46,097 nucleotides of DNA from Lachnospiraceae bacterium (GCA_024403375.1 JAKSRZ010000006.1:1-46097); one strand, 5' to 3'. Positions 25,910-34,535 are shown, counted from the first letter of the stretch. The notes: a model not told the origin generated them from the sequence alone. Numbers and translations are program-made.

Positions 25910-26881
25910 ATGAAATTAAAAAGAGTTCTGGCAGCATTGGTGACTGCTGCGGTTATCATTACCTGTATGGCAGGTTGTGGTAAGAAGGAAGAAGCAAATG
26001 TTAACATCGGCGTACTTAAGGGACCTACCGGTATGGGAGCTATCAGCCTTATGGATGAGGCTAATAACGGTGTGTACGAGAAGTACAACTTCACACTTAC
26101 ACCTGACGTTTCCGACATCGTAGCACGTCTTACAAACGGTGACCTTGATATTGGTGCACTTCCCACAAATACAGCAGTTAACCTTTATAATAAGACAAAT
26201 GGCGACGTTCAGCTCATTGCCATCAACTGCACAGGTGTTCTTTATATTCTTGAGAACGGCAACTCCATCAATTCTGTTAAGGACCTTAAGGGAAAGACAT
26301 TACTTTGTAACGGTCAGGGCTCCAATCCTGAATATGTTATCAATTTCCTTCTTAAGCAGAACGGACTTGAGCCCGGAGTTGATGTGGATATTCAGTTTAA
26401 AGAGGCTTCCGAAATTACTCAGCTTATGGTATCCGGTCAGGCTGATTGCTGCATGCTTCCCGTTCCTGCAGTTACAACAATCTGCATTAAGAATAAGGAC
26501 GTACGTAAGGCACTTAATGTAACAGACGAGTGGTCTAAGGCTGCAACTGACGGAAGCCAGCTCACAATGGGCTGCCTCGTAGCAACTAAGAAGTTTATTA
26601 CAGAGCATCCTGCTGATGTAAAGCTTTTCGTTGAAAGATATGAGAAGTCCATTCAGGCAGTTCTTGCAGATGTGGATGCAGCTGCAGAGCTTGTTGCAAA
26701 GTATGAGATTACAGGCAGTGCAGCTATTGCAAAGAATGCAATTCCTGATGCCGGTATTGTTTGTATTACAGGTAAGGATATGAAACCCGCTATTAACGGT
26801 TACTATCAGGTGCTTTTTGATGCTAACCCCGCTTCTCTTGGTGGAAAGATGCCTGCAGATGATTTCTATTACGCAAAATAA
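25910..26881 (+). CDS. ABC transporter substrate-binding lipoprotein (SsuA/ThiY-like, NMT1 fold)
   Basis: 323 aa. The start at 25910 has GGAGG 5 nt upstream and opens a lipoprotein signal with lipobox M-A-G-C (Cys about 23). The mature protein resembles periplasmic-binding proteins for sulfonates, nitrate or thiamine precursors (I-G-V-L-K-G-P-T-G-M-G-A, D-I-G-A-L-P-T-N-T-A, L-K-G-K-T-L-L-C-N-G-Q-G-S-N-P-E-Y). The ligand cannot be read from sequence. Codon use suggests good expression. It is first gene of an operon that continues into the nitrogenase-like genes, so it probably delivers their substrate or a metal-cofactor precursor (inference). Confidence 0.88.
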   Translation: MKLKRVLAALVTAAVIITCMAGCGKKEEANVNIGVLKGPTGMGAISLMDEANNGVYEKYNFTLTPDVSDIVARLTNGDLDIGALPTNTAVNLYNKTNGDVQLIAINCTGVLYILENGNSINSVKDLKGKTLLCNGQGSNPEYVINFLLKQNGLEPGVDVDIQFKEASEITQLMVSGQADCCMLPVPAVTTICIKNKDVRKALNVTDEWSKAATDGSQLTMGCLVATKKFITEHPADVKLFVERYEKSIQAVLADVDAAAELVAKYEITGSAAIAKNAIPDAGIVCITGKDMKPAINGYYQVLFDANPASLGGKMPADDFYYAK

Positions 26882-26891
26882 ATCAAAAAAA

Positions 26892-27647
26892 ATGAATAAG
26901 TGGCTGCGAACTGCCATCGCACTGGTTTTCTGGTTCGGTGTGTGGTTCGCTGTGGCCGCAATTATAAATAAGGAGCTTCTGGTACCCTCACCTGTGGTTG
27001 TTTTCGGTAGGATACTGAAGCTCTTTGTTAAAAAGGAATTTTATCTAAAAACAGGCGTTTCTTTGTTGCGTGTGCTGGGAGGCTTCCTTGGAGGAACTTT
27101 GGCAGGGACACTTCTGGCAGTGCTGGCCTCCATATCAGAAATTGCGGACGCTATTATCACACCCTTTGTAAGAATAATCCGTTCCACACCGGTTACATCC
27201 TTCATCATCCTTGTAATGCTTTTCATAAGCTATACATTGGTGCCTGTTTTTATTGCGGCACTTCTTGTTACACCCATTCTTTATATGAATCTGAGAGAGG
27301 GCATAAATGAGACGGATAAGGCACTTTTGGAGGTGGCTGAAGTATATAGATTCGGAACAAAGAAAACGGTCAGATTTGTATATCTTCCTTCCGTAAAGCC
27401 CTATTTTGTATCCGGAGCGGTGACATCCCTTGGCCTTGCCTGGAAAGCAGGTATTGCGGCAGAAACCTTGAGCCTCCCTAAAAATGCCATTGGTGCTGAA
27501 ATATATTATTCAAAGTTGTATCTTGAAACTCCGGACCTTTTCGCATGGACTGTTGTGGTTGTTGTGTTCAGCCTTATTTTCGAAAAGCTCTTTGAAATAC
27601 TTGTAAAGAATAAAAAGAAAAAGGAGGCGGCAAAAGATGAAGATTAA
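26892..27647 (+). CDS. ABC transporter permease (SsuC/ThiX-like)
   Basis: 251 aa from ATG 26892; no clear ribosome site is visible, and an in-frame ATG at 26859 inside the previous gene is an alternative. It has about six membrane segments and the binding-protein-dependent transport motif (L-L-E-V-A-E-V-Y-R-F-G-T-K-K-T-V-R-F-V-Y-L-P, about 155-176). It is the partner of the upstream binding protein and downstream ATPase. It overlaps the ATPase gene by 11 nt. Confidence 0.88.
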   Translation: MNKWLRTAIALVFWFGVWFAVAAIINKELLVPSPVVVFGRILKLFVKKEFYLKTGVSLLRVLGGFLGGTLAGTLLAVLASISEIADAIITPFVRIIRSTPVTSFIILVMLFISYTLVPVFIAALLVTPILYMNLREGINETDKALLEVAEVYRFGTKKTVRFVYLPSVKPYFVSGAVTSLGLAWKAGIAAETLSLPKNAIGAEIYYSKLYLETPDLFAWTVVVVVFSLIFEKLFEILVKNKKKKEAAKDED

Positions 27648-28185
27648 CAATCTGACCGTTTCCTACGGCGAAAAGAAGGTATTGGATAACCTTTCACTGG
27701 AGTTTGGTAATGGAATAACATGCCTTATGGGAGAAAGCGGGCGAGGAAAGACAACGTTGCTTCATACCATTGCGGGGCTTATAAAGCCTGTGTCAGGAGA
27801 TATTACCGACGGACCAAAGAAACCTGCACTCATGTTTCAGGATGACAGACTTTTGCCATGGTTTACGGTGATAGATAATATAACAGTGGTAAATGATAAC
27901 AGAGAAAAGGCACTGGAACTGCTATCTCTTATGGAGCTTGATGGATGCGAGAACAAAATGCCATCGGAGCTGTCGGGAGGAATGAGAAGACGTGTAAGCC
28001 TTGCTAGAGCCCTGGCTTTTGATTCTGATATGATAATTCTTGATGAGCCCTTTAAGGGGCTGGATGCGGCACTTACGGGACGAATTGCCGAAGTAATAAA
28101 GAAAAGCACCGTGCCCGTAATCATTGCGACGCATGACAAGCGGGACATCGGATTGCTTGGTGCTGACATGATTGAAATGCCTTGA
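27637..28185 (+). CDS. ABC transporter ATPase, short (SsuB-like)
   Basis: 182 aa. Walker [10 protein letters not shown] (about 33-41), Q-loop [10 protein letters not shown], signature L-S-G-G-M, Walker B M-I-I-L-D-E-P-F and the switch His in A-T-H-D-K are all present. It is about 60-70 residues shorter than a usual SsuB ATPase, missing the C-terminal helical extension, so it is a minimal nucleotide-binding domain. AAGGAGG precedes the start. It is followed after 10 nt by the NifH-like gene. Confidence 0.9.
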   Translation: MKINNLTVSYGEKKVLDNLSLEFGNGITCLMGESGRGKTTLLHTIAGLIKPVSGDITDGPKKPALMFQDDRLLPWFTVIDNITVVNDNREKALELLSLMELDGCENKMPSELSGGMRRRVSLARALAFDSDMIILDEPFKGLDAALTGRIAEVIKKSTVPVIIATHDKRDIGLLGADMIEMP

Positions 28186-28195
28186 GGAGAATGTT

Positions 28196-28957
28196 ATGAG
28201 AAAAATTGCAATTTACGGTAAGGGTGGAATAGGAAAGTCTACCACGACATCTAACCTTTCCATGGCTCTTGCCTCAATGGGATATAAAGTAATGCAGGTG
28301 GGATGTGACCCAAAGGCAGATTCCACAGGTGCTCTTTGCCAAGGAAAACAGATCCTTTCCGTGCTTGATGCCATAAGAGATAAAGGTGATGACGTAAGCC
28401 TCGAGGATATTGTGACAGAGGGAAGCGGTGGAGTGCTCTGCATAGAAGCAGGCGGCCCGACTCCCGGGGTAGGCTGTGCAGGAAGAGGTATCATAACAGC
28501 CTTTGAGAAAATGGAAAAATTGGGGGCATTTGAAGTGTATAAGCCGGATATTGTCATTTACGATGTATTAGGTGACGTTGTATGCGGCGGCTTCGCACTG
28601 CCCATAAGAAATGGCTATGCGAGAAATGTGTTTGTCGTTACCTCCGGAGAAAAAATGTCCATGTATGCCGCAGGCAATATTGCACTGGCTGTGGACAACT
28701 TTAAGGACAGAGGCTATGCCGAGTTTTCAGGCCTTATTCTCAATAAGAGAAATGTTGAAGATGAGGACAACATAGTTGCCGGATTTGCGGACAGTATTGA
28801 TACACGTGTGCTGGCCACAATTCAGCGCTCACCACTTGTTCAGGAATCGGAAGCATTAGGAAAGACCGTGGTCGAGGCTTTCCCGGATTCAGATCAGGCG
28901 GAAGCTTACAGAACTCTTGCAAAGATTGTTCTTGAGGAGGCTGCTGATGATCAGTGA
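28196..28957 (+). CDS. NifH/BchL-like iron protein of a nitrogenase-like system
   Basis: 253 aa from ATG 28196 (GAGGAGA upstream). P-loop G-K-G-G-I-G-K-S-T at 8-16. The two [4Fe-4S] ligands of the homodimer are present: Cys94 in G-V-G-C-A-G-R-G and Cys130 in D-V-V-C-G-G-F-A. Switch regions D-P-K-A-D-S-T (38-44) and Y-D-V-L-G-D are intact. Known role of the family: ATP-driven electron transfer to a component-1 protein. It is shorter than NifH (about 290 aa). The [16 protein letters not shown] motif is also kept. Its partners are encoded immediately downstream. Confidence 0.94.
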   Translation: MRKIAIYGKGGIGKSTTTSNLSMALASMGYKVMQVGCDPKADSTGALCQGKQILSVLDAIRDKGDDVSLEDIVTEGSGGVLCIEAGGPTPGVGCAGRGIITAFEKMEKLGAFEVYKPDIVIYDVLGDVVCGGFALPIRNGYARNVFVVTSGEKMSMYAAGNIALAVDNFKDRGYAEFSGLILNKRNVEDEDNIVAGFADSIDTRVLATIQRSPLVQESEALGKTVVEAFPDSDQAEAYRTLAKIVLEEAADDQ

Positions 28958-30119
28958 TAACAATGGAGGTCTTCCTCGATATTGCCACCCCTTCCACGGA
29001 GACTGGGATGTGGCAAGAATCGCATTGGACATTCCTGAAAGCAAGGTGCTTTTTGTATGTCCGGCTTCTTGTGCAAGAATAATTAAGCTCAATTCCTTTC
29101 TTTCAGGATATGCGGACAGAATATATGTTCTGGGGCTTACTGAGGCAGATATCGTGGCAGGCGATTATGAGAAAAAAACATATGAGGCGGCCTGTGAGAT
29201 TATCGAGACTGAGGAGATTAAGCCCAAGGCCTTAATAATTTACGTGAGCTGCATAGATGCCATGCTTGGAAACGATCATTCTTTCCAGACAAAGAAGGTT
29301 ATGGAAAAGCATCCCGATGTGAATTGCTTTGTGCTGAAGATGTGCCCTATAACAAGGTACAGTACGGATCTGCCACTGGTGGAACTGCAAAACGATATGT
29401 ATAGTGCTCTGCCTCTTGAAAAGGTTGAGAAAACAAGGACTGTGGCATTTATCGGTGCCAATATTGCTCCCGGTGAAGACAATGAAATAGTTAAGTTGCT
29501 GAAGGCCAATAATTACAGAGTGCTTCATATTCAGGCTTCAGACAAATATGAGGATTATCTGGACATTCGTTCTTCCGTACTTAACATTGCAGTGATGCCA
29601 TTTGCAAGAAAAGCCTGTGAGACACTGAAAAAGCGATATGGGACTGAATACATGCCGGTATTGTTGCGGCCGGACCCTGACTACATTGATGGAGTAATCA
29701 AGGAGCTTTGCAGCAGACTGGATATTGAATGTCCGGACGTTGCAGGACTCAGAGAAGAGGCACTTAATGAGTTAAGAAGTGCGGCAAAAGCAGTGGAAGG
29801 CTATGAGATTATTATAGATTCCACAGCAAATATGTTCCCACTGGTTTTGAAAGAAGTTCTTAAAAATACAGGCTTCAATGTAAAGATGATTTATCGTGAC
29901 AGTGCAGATACTGCAGCACCTGATATAGACAGCGGACACATAACTATGCCCGGAAAAAGGCTGTTTGTTGAACAGCCCGGTACTCTTGCCATCGGTGAAG
30001 TGGCAAATTGCTTCAGTGCAACCGAAAAAGGCATAAAGCTGTTTTATGATAATGGTTATATGGGCTATGCAGCCTTGAAAAAGCTGGCACAGTTAATAAA
30101 AGAAGGAGGAAAAGAATGA
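28947..30119 (+). CDS. Nitrogenase component 1-like protein, first subunit (NifD/BchN-like)
   Basis: 390 aa from ATG 28947 (GAGGAGG 6 nt upstream), overlapping the NifH-like gene by 11 nt. Conserved cysteines Cys13 (R-Y-C-H-P), Cys38 and Cys42 (V-C-P-A-S-C) and Cys102 ([11 protein letters not shown]) match the spacing of the three cluster ligands in component-1 subunits, the last block equivalent to the S-x-C-x-x-x-L-I-G-D-D of NifD. It is far shorter than NifD (about 480 aa) and nearer in size to CfbD or BchN. It probably binds a simple iron-sulfur cluster and forms a complex with the next gene product (inference). Confidence 0.85.
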   Translation: MISDNNGGLPRYCHPFHGDWDVARIALDIPESKVLFVCPASCARIIKLNSFLSGYADRIYVLGLTEADIVAGDYEKKTYEAACEIIETEEIKPKALIIYVSCIDAMLGNDHSFQTKKVMEKHPDVNCFVLKMCPITRYSTDLPLVELQNDMYSALPLEKVEKTRTVAFIGANIAPGEDNEIVKLLKANNYRVLHIQASDKYEDYLDIRSSVLNIAVMPFARKACETLKKRYGTEYMPVLLRPDPDYIDGVIKELCSRLDIECPDVAGLREEALNELRSAAKAVEGYEIIIDSTANMFPLVLKEVLKNTGFNVKMIYRDSADTAAPDIDSGHITMPGKRLFVEQPGTLAIGEVANCFSATEKGIKLFYDNGYMGYAALKKLAQLIKEGGKE

Positions 30120-31126
30120 TGAAACAACTGTTCAGAGTACTTCCTCCCCTGGCACCGGATTATGGCGGAGCATGCGAAATCATGTACGAACTTGGCGGCC
30201 TTGTACTGATTCATGACGCAACGGGCTGCACGGTTAATTATGTTCATTTTGACGAGCCAAGATATCACACAAAGCCATCCAACGTCTTCTGCTCAGGGCT
30301 CTGCGAAATAGATGCGGTTATGGGAAATGATGACGTGGTTATCAATAAAGCGATTAAGGCTGCAGAGGAGCTGAAGCCTAACTTTATAGCCTTTGTTGGA
30401 AGCTCGGTTCCAATGGTTGTGGGAACGGACTTTTACGGAATAGCCCATGACTGCGAAGCACAGTGCGGAATTCCCTGCTTCGGCATTGATGCCAACGGAA
30501 TAAGAAATTACATATATGGGGCGTCAGTAACGGGACTGCAGTTTGTAAAAAGGTTCTGCGGAGAAAAGACGGAGAGCAGAGGAGTAAACCTTCTCGGATT
30601 TATCCCGATGAACTATGGTGACCTTAGAGAAACTGAAATAATCAAGGGAGCCTTTACAGACGTGAGACATGCCTTCAGTTACAATATGTCCTTTGATGAC
30701 CTGGCAGACCTTCAGAATGCTGAAGGAAATATTGTAGTCAGTGCTGCAGGACTTGAAATTGCAGAGTATATGAAGAAAAAATACGGAATGCCCTACACTG
30801 TGGGGGTTCCTTATGAACATATTCTGGAAAAGATTATTGACCCTTCCGGACTTAAGGGAAGAGTTCTTGTAATCGGAGAGGGAATAGATGCCTGCTCAAT
30901 GGCAGCGGCCATAACCGGAAAATATGGCCTTGAGGCAGATGCACTGGACGTTTTTGAAAAGAAGTCCGCTGCAAAGTATAACCTTTCTTCAGAAGAGGAA
31001 ATAAAGGCAGTTGCGGCAGAGTATGATGTGGTTGTGGCTGACCCGTGCTTTACACCACTTGTAGGAAAATCAAAAATAATAAAACGCCCGACAGTATCCG
31101 TGTCGGGCGGTGTATTTAACACTTAA
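30116..31126 (+). CDS. Nitrogenase component 1-like protein, second subunit, short
   Basis: 336 aa, coupled to the previous gene (ATGA overlap; AGGAGG upstream). It carries D-Y-G-G-A-C (Cys20), H-D-A-T-G-C (Cys38), F-C-S-G-L-C-E-I-D-A-V-M-G-N-D (Cys59, Cys63) and H-D-C-E-A-Q-C-G-I-P-C-F-G-I-D-A-N-G. The first two match the first two component-1 cluster ligands. The position of the third reads V-G-S-S-V-P-M-V-V-G-T-D, with Ser where Cys is expected. It is unusually short for the family. The last codons are formed by the terminator of the convergent udk gene. Confidence 0.82.
   Translation: MMKQLFRVLPPLAPDYGGACEIMYELGGLVLIHDATGCTVNYVHFDEPRYHTKPSNVFCSGLCEIDAVMGNDDVVINKAIKAAEELKPNFIAFVGSSVPMVVGTDFYGIAHDCEAQCGIPCFGIDANGIRNYIYGASVTGLQFVKRFCGEKTESRGVNLLGFIPMNYGDLRETEIIKGAFTDVRHAFSYNMSFDDLADLQNAEGNIVVSAAGLEIAEYMKKKYGMPYTVGVPYEHILEKIIDPSGLKGRVLVIGEGIDACSMAAAITGKYGLEADALDVFEKKSAAKYNLSSEEEIKAVAAEYDVVVADPCFTPLVGKSKIIKRPTVSVSGGVFNT
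31071..31109 (-). terminator. Intrinsic terminator of udk, embedded in the opposite coding end
   Basis: Minus strand: a 9-bp perfect stem CGCCCGACA/TGTCGGGCG (31109-31101 with 31093-31085), a 7-nt loop, then TTTTATTATTTTT. It lies wholly within the last codons of the nitrogenase-like gene on the plus strand, where no T tract follows. Confidence 0.88.
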
Positions 31127-31737
31127 TAAAGATGCTTTTCAATGCGGTTCATTATCATATCCAGAGCGACAAGATTTCGTCCACCCTCAGGAATGATGAT
31201 GTCCGCATTCTTTTTGCTCGGTTCTACATACTGCTCATGCATAGGCTTAACAGTAGTAAGATATTGGTCTATGACAGAATCAAGATTTCTGCCACGTTCC
31301 TTAACGTCTCGTAATATTCTTCTGAGAATTCTTACATCCGCATCAGTATCCACAAAAAGCTTGATATCAAGAAGGCTGCATAATTCAGGATCTGTGAAAA
31401 TCAGAATGCCTTCTACAATCATAACCTTATTGGGCGAAATGGTCTTTGTTTCTTTAGAACGATTATGAACGGCAAAATCGTAAATAGGACTTATAATGTC
31501 TCTTCCTTCACGAAGAAGCTTCAGGTGTTCAATCATCAGGTCAGTATCAAGTGAATCAGGATGATCGTAATTAAGATGAGAACGCTCCTCAAGAGTAAGA
31601 GAGTCATGGGCTTTGTAATAGTTATCGTGATTGATTACCGTTACATTATCACCGAATCTTTCTTCGATACGCTTGGTAATAGTGGTTTTTCCGCTTCCGG
31701 TTCCTCCGGCTATACCAATCATCAGAATATTGTCCAT
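31123..31737 (-). CDS. udk: Uridine kinase
   Basis: 204 aa. The P-loop is G-G-T-G-S-G-K-T-T (11-19). Y-Y-K (about 40), N-Y-D-H-P-D-S-L-D and I-V-E-G-I-L-I-F are typical of uridine/cytidine kinases. It phosphorylates uridine and cytidine to the monophosphates in pyrimidine salvage. The stop overlaps the convergent gene by 4 nt. It has its own promoter just after the ABC operon. It is monocistronic. Confidence 0.93.
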   Translation of the reverse strand: MDNILMIGIAGGTGSGKTTITKRIEERFGDNVTVINHDNYYKAHDSLTLEERSHLNYDHPDSLDTDLMIEHLKLLREGRDIISPIYDFAVHNRSKETKTISPNKVMIVEGILIFTDPELCSLLDIKLFVDTDADVRILRRILRDVKERGRNLDSVIDQYLTTVKPMHEQYVEPSKKNADIIIPEGGRNLVALDMIMNRIEKHLY

Positions 31738-31752
31738 ATTTTTACCATCCTT

Positions 31753-31795
31753 TTGACGTTTTTGTCATTATAACAAATGTCAATGGTTTAGCCAA
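31753..31795 (-). promoter_or_regulatory. Promoter of udk with a dyad around the -10
   Basis: Minus strand TTGGCT (31795-31790), 17-nt spacer, TATAAT (31772-31767). An inverted repeat, TTGAC..TTTGT with ACAAA..GTCAA (31753-31765 with 31773-31783), flanks the -10, so a repressor site is possible. Confidence 0.6.
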
Positions 31796-32582
31796 GAATG
31801 AGTTTATCACTCATGGAAGAACTTCCGGCAACCTCTTCAAACTTCTTAAGAAGGTCAGTTACCTGAAGACGCTGCTTTTCTTCCCCGCGAACATCATAAA
31901 TAATTTTACCGTTGCTCATCATGATAAGACGATTACCATTGGCAATGGCATCCTTCATGTTGTGAGTAATCATGAGAGTAGTGAGATGGTGCTCATTTAC
32001 GATGCGGTTTGTGGTTTCAAGAACCTTTGCAGCTGTCTTAGGGTCAAGGGCTGCAGTATGCTCATCAAGAAGAAGGAGCTTAGGACGCTGCAGTGTTGAC
32101 ATAAGAAGAGTGATTGCCTGACGCTGACCTCCGGACAGGAGACCTACCTTTGCGGTGAGTCTGTCTTCAAGGCCAAGGCCAAGAGATGCCACAAGTTCGC
32201 GATAGGATTCACGTTCTGCCTTGCTGATACCGGGCTTTAAGCCTCTTAATTTACCACGACGTGCCGCAAGAGCAAGATTTTCATCAATACCCATTGTGGC
32301 AGCGGTACCAAGCATAGGATCCTGGAATACACGGCCAAGGAAAGCCGCACGCTTATGCTCAGGCATTTTTGTTACGTCGGTGCCATCAATTACAATGGAG
32401 CCCTCATCAACAAGCCATGTTCCTGCAAGGGCATTAAGGAGTGAGGACTTACCTGCACCATTACCGCCGATTACTGTTACAAAATCACCATCATCCATGT
32501 GGAATGAGAGATTATCAATGGCTGTCTTTTCGTTGATTGTTCCGGGATAGAAGGTTTTGGAAATGTTCTTTACATCAAGCAT
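31788..32582 (-). CDS. ABC transporter ATPase (TrpZ-like)
   Basis: 264 aa from 32582 (GGGAGGTG upstream); the longer frame enters the permease gene. Walker A G-G-N-G-A-G-K-S-S, signature L-S-G-G-Q-R-Q-A-I, Walker B L-L-L-L-D-E-H-T-A-A-L and switch His in M-I-T-H-N are present. The unusual D-E-H-T-A-A-L form is shared with ATPases of the TrpXYZ-type importer. It is the last gene of a three-gene operon with permease and binding protein. Confidence 0.9.
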   Translation of the reverse strand: MLDVKNISKTFYPGTINEKTAIDNLSFHMDDGDFVTVIGGNGAGKSSLLNALAGTWLVDEGSIVIDGTDVTKMPEHKRAAFLGRVFQDPMLGTAATMGIDENLALAARRGKLRGLKPGISKAERESYRELVASLGLGLEDRLTAKVGLLSGGQRQAITLLMSTLQRPKLLLLDEHTAALDPKTAAKVLETTNRIVNEHHLTTLMITHNMKDAIANGNRLIMMSNGKIIYDVRGEEKQRLQVTDLLKKFEEVAGSSSMSDKLILG

Positions 32583-33495
32583 TTTCAGCACCTCCCTTTG
32601 TAACTTTCTTTGCGAAGAAATGCTGCTTCCAGTAGGGGATTGCAAGGAATATTGCAACGACTACCGCGGAAAGCATCTTAAGAAGATCGGAGTCGAAGCC
32701 CATGCAGATAACGGCCTGGAGCACTACGTAGTAGATAACGCCGCCGATGACAACAGCAAGAAGCTTAAGAGCGAAATTCTTGAATATCTTTTCGAAAATA
32801 ACTGTACCGATAATAACTGCAGCAAGACCGATAACGATGGCACCACGGCCCATGTTTATGTCAGCAAAGCCGAGATACTGTGCGTTAAGTGCGGATGCAA
32901 GAGCAACGATACCGTTTGAAATCATAAGTCCGATTACAATGTTTCTTTTTGTATTGATACCCTGTGCACGGCTCATGTTGGGGTTACAGCCTGTTGCTCG
33001 AAGTGAGCATCCAAGTTCTGTACCAAAGAACCAGTAGAGAATTGCAATGAGAACAATACAGAAAAGTGCGGAAACAAAAATTGTATTCTGGAAAATAGGC
33101 ATTTTCTTAACGTTTCTGAGAGAAACGAGAAGAGGGTACTTGTCTACATTAATAGCCTGATTGGATTTACCCATTATCTTTAAGTTGACTGAGTAAAGGG
33201 CAAGCTGGGTAAGAATACCTGAAAGAATGGGAGGAATTCCCATTAATGTATGAAGTATGCCTGTTATCAGACCTGCCAGCATACCTACCAGAGTAGCAAC
33301 AAGAAGGCTTACCCATACGTTATGGCCTTTTAACATCATCATAATGCAGACAGCGCCGCCGGTACACATGGTACCGTCGACGGTCAGATCTGCAAAATCA
33401 AGTACTTTGTAAGTAATGTATACTCCGATAGCCATCAGGCCCCATATGAGACCTTGCGCAACGGCTCCGGGAAGTGCATTTATAAAAGCAAACAT
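32575..33495 (-). CDS. ABC transporter permease (TrpY-like, branched-chain amino-acid permease superfamily)
   Basis: 306 aa, hydrophobic throughout with 8 or more segments. It has the family block V-L-D-F-A-D-L-T-V-D-G-T (about 31-42) and G-C-S-L-R-A-T-G-C-N-P-N-M-S-R-A-Q-G-I-N (about 165), where the ATPase contact lies. It overlaps the ATPase gene by 8 nt and is 18 nt after the binding-protein gene. The three form one importer. Confidence 0.9.
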   Translation of the reverse strand: MFAFINALPGAVAQGLIWGLMAIGVYITYKVLDFADLTVDGTMCTGGAVCIMMMLKGHNVWVSLLVATLVGMLAGLITGILHTLMGIPPILSGILTQLALYSVNLKIMGKSNQAINVDKYPLLVSLRNVKKMPIFQNTIFVSALFCIVLIAILYWFFGTELGCSLRATGCNPNMSRAQGINTKRNIVIGLMISNGIVALASALNAQYLGFADINMGRGAIVIGLAAVIIGTVIFEKIFKNFALKLLAVVIGGVIYYVVLQAVICMGFDSDLLKMLSAVVVAIFLAIPYWKQHFFAKKVTKGGAENA

Positions 33496-33513
33496 GGAGT
33501 TGTCTCCTAAATA

Positions 33514-34476
33514 TTATTGAATGGGTTCGTAATCTGCAGGGATTGTGAGATTAAGGGCATCACAGTTGTCCTTGTTGTACTGCTTTGTAACGTTGGGAGC
33601 GTACTGAATATCCATCTTGGAGATGTCTGCACCATTTACAAGGATATCATAAGCCATAACGCCTGTTGTATATCCGATATCGTAGTAGCTGATGGAAAGT
33701 GTAGCAACACCACAACCTGAGCAGATACCTGCCTCACCTGCAACGATGGGAACACCTGCAGGAAGGGCGATGTTGTTGATTGTGGATGTAGCAGCTGCTG
33801 CTGTGTTATCTGTAGGAACATAGAGAACCTTACAATCTGCTACTGCAGCATTTAATACAGCGGAGATATCGTTGGAGTCAACGAAGGAATAGTTTGCAGT
33901 TTCAATGCCAAGGTTCTTGAGGTACTTAGCCATATTGTCTACCTGGTACTTGGAGTTGGGTTCTGCTGAGCAGTAAATAAGGCCAACCTTTGTTACATCA
34001 GGGAAGAGTTCCTTAACGATGTCAGCCTGCTTATCAAGAGGAGCAAGGTCGCATGTACCGGAAATGTTTCTTCCTGAAGCACCTGACCAGTTGTCAATGT
34101 CAAGAGCTGTAGCATAGTCTGTGATGGATGTTCCGAGAATGGGAATCTGAGTTGTGGCAGCAGCTGCAGCCTGAAGGGGAGCTGTTGCATTAGCAAGGAT
34201 AAGGTCAACGTTCTTGCTTACGAATGTGTTTACGATTGTACCGCAGTTAGGAGCTTCGCCCTGTGCGTTCTGCAAATCGAATACAACCTTGTCACCAAGA
34301 CGCTCCTTAAGTGCATCCTGGAAACCCTGTGTTGCAGCGTCAAGAGCGGGATGCTCGATGAGCTGGCAAATACCGATTGTGAATGTGTCTGATTTCTTAC
34401 CGCAGCCTGTAAGGGAGGTTACGGCCATAGCAAGTGCGAGACCTGCTACGATGATTTTCTTCAAAGTCTTTTTCAT
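33514..34476 (-). CDS. ABC transporter substrate-binding lipoprotein (TrpX-like)
   Basis: 320 aa with lipoprotein signal and lipobox L-T-G-C (Cys about 25). The fold is that of the ABC_sub_bind family (I-G-I-C-Q-L-I-E-H-P-A-L-D-A, L-I-L-A-N-A-T-A-P-L-Q-A-A, P-T-D-N-T-A-A-A). In streptococci this family imports tryptophan; related ones take tyrosine or other small molecules, so the ligand is open. GGAGAAAAG precedes the start. It is the first gene of the operon, behind a promoter with a 14-bp palindrome. Confidence 0.9.
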   Translation of the reverse strand: MKKTLKKIIVAGLALAMAVTSLTGCGKKSDTFTIGICQLIEHPALDAATQGFQDALKERLGDKVVFDLQNAQGEAPNCGTIVNTFVSKNVDLILANATAPLQAAAAATTQIPILGTSITDYATALDIDNWSGASGRNISGTCDLAPLDKQADIVKELFPDVTKVGLIYCSAEPNSKYQVDNMAKYLKNLGIETANYSFVDSNDISAVLNAAVADCKVLYVPTDNTAAAATSTINNIALPAGVPIVAGEAGICSGCGVATLSISYYDIGYTTGVMAYDILVNGADISKMDIQYAPNVTKQYNKDNCDALNLTIPADYEPIQ

Positions 34477-34506
34477 TTCTTTTCTCCTCTATTCTGCTAT
34501 TTAGCA

Positions 34507-34535
34507 ATTATACTTGAATTTAACGCGTTAAAGTG
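34507..34535 (-). promoter_or_regulatory. Promoter and 14-bp palindromic operator of the TrpX-like operon
   Basis: Minus strand: -10 TATAAT (34512-34507) with no good -35 (CACTTT at 17-nt spacing). A perfect 14-bp palindrome TTTAACGCGTTAAA at 34519-34532 fills the spacer and touches the -35. The central CG suits LacI-type regulators (inference). Confidence 0.65.

Noticed and set aside
25738..31126. True nitrogen fixation genes
   Set aside because: Component-1 subunits are about 100-150 residues too short, one lacks a standard cluster cysteine, and no nifB, nifE or nifN is present.
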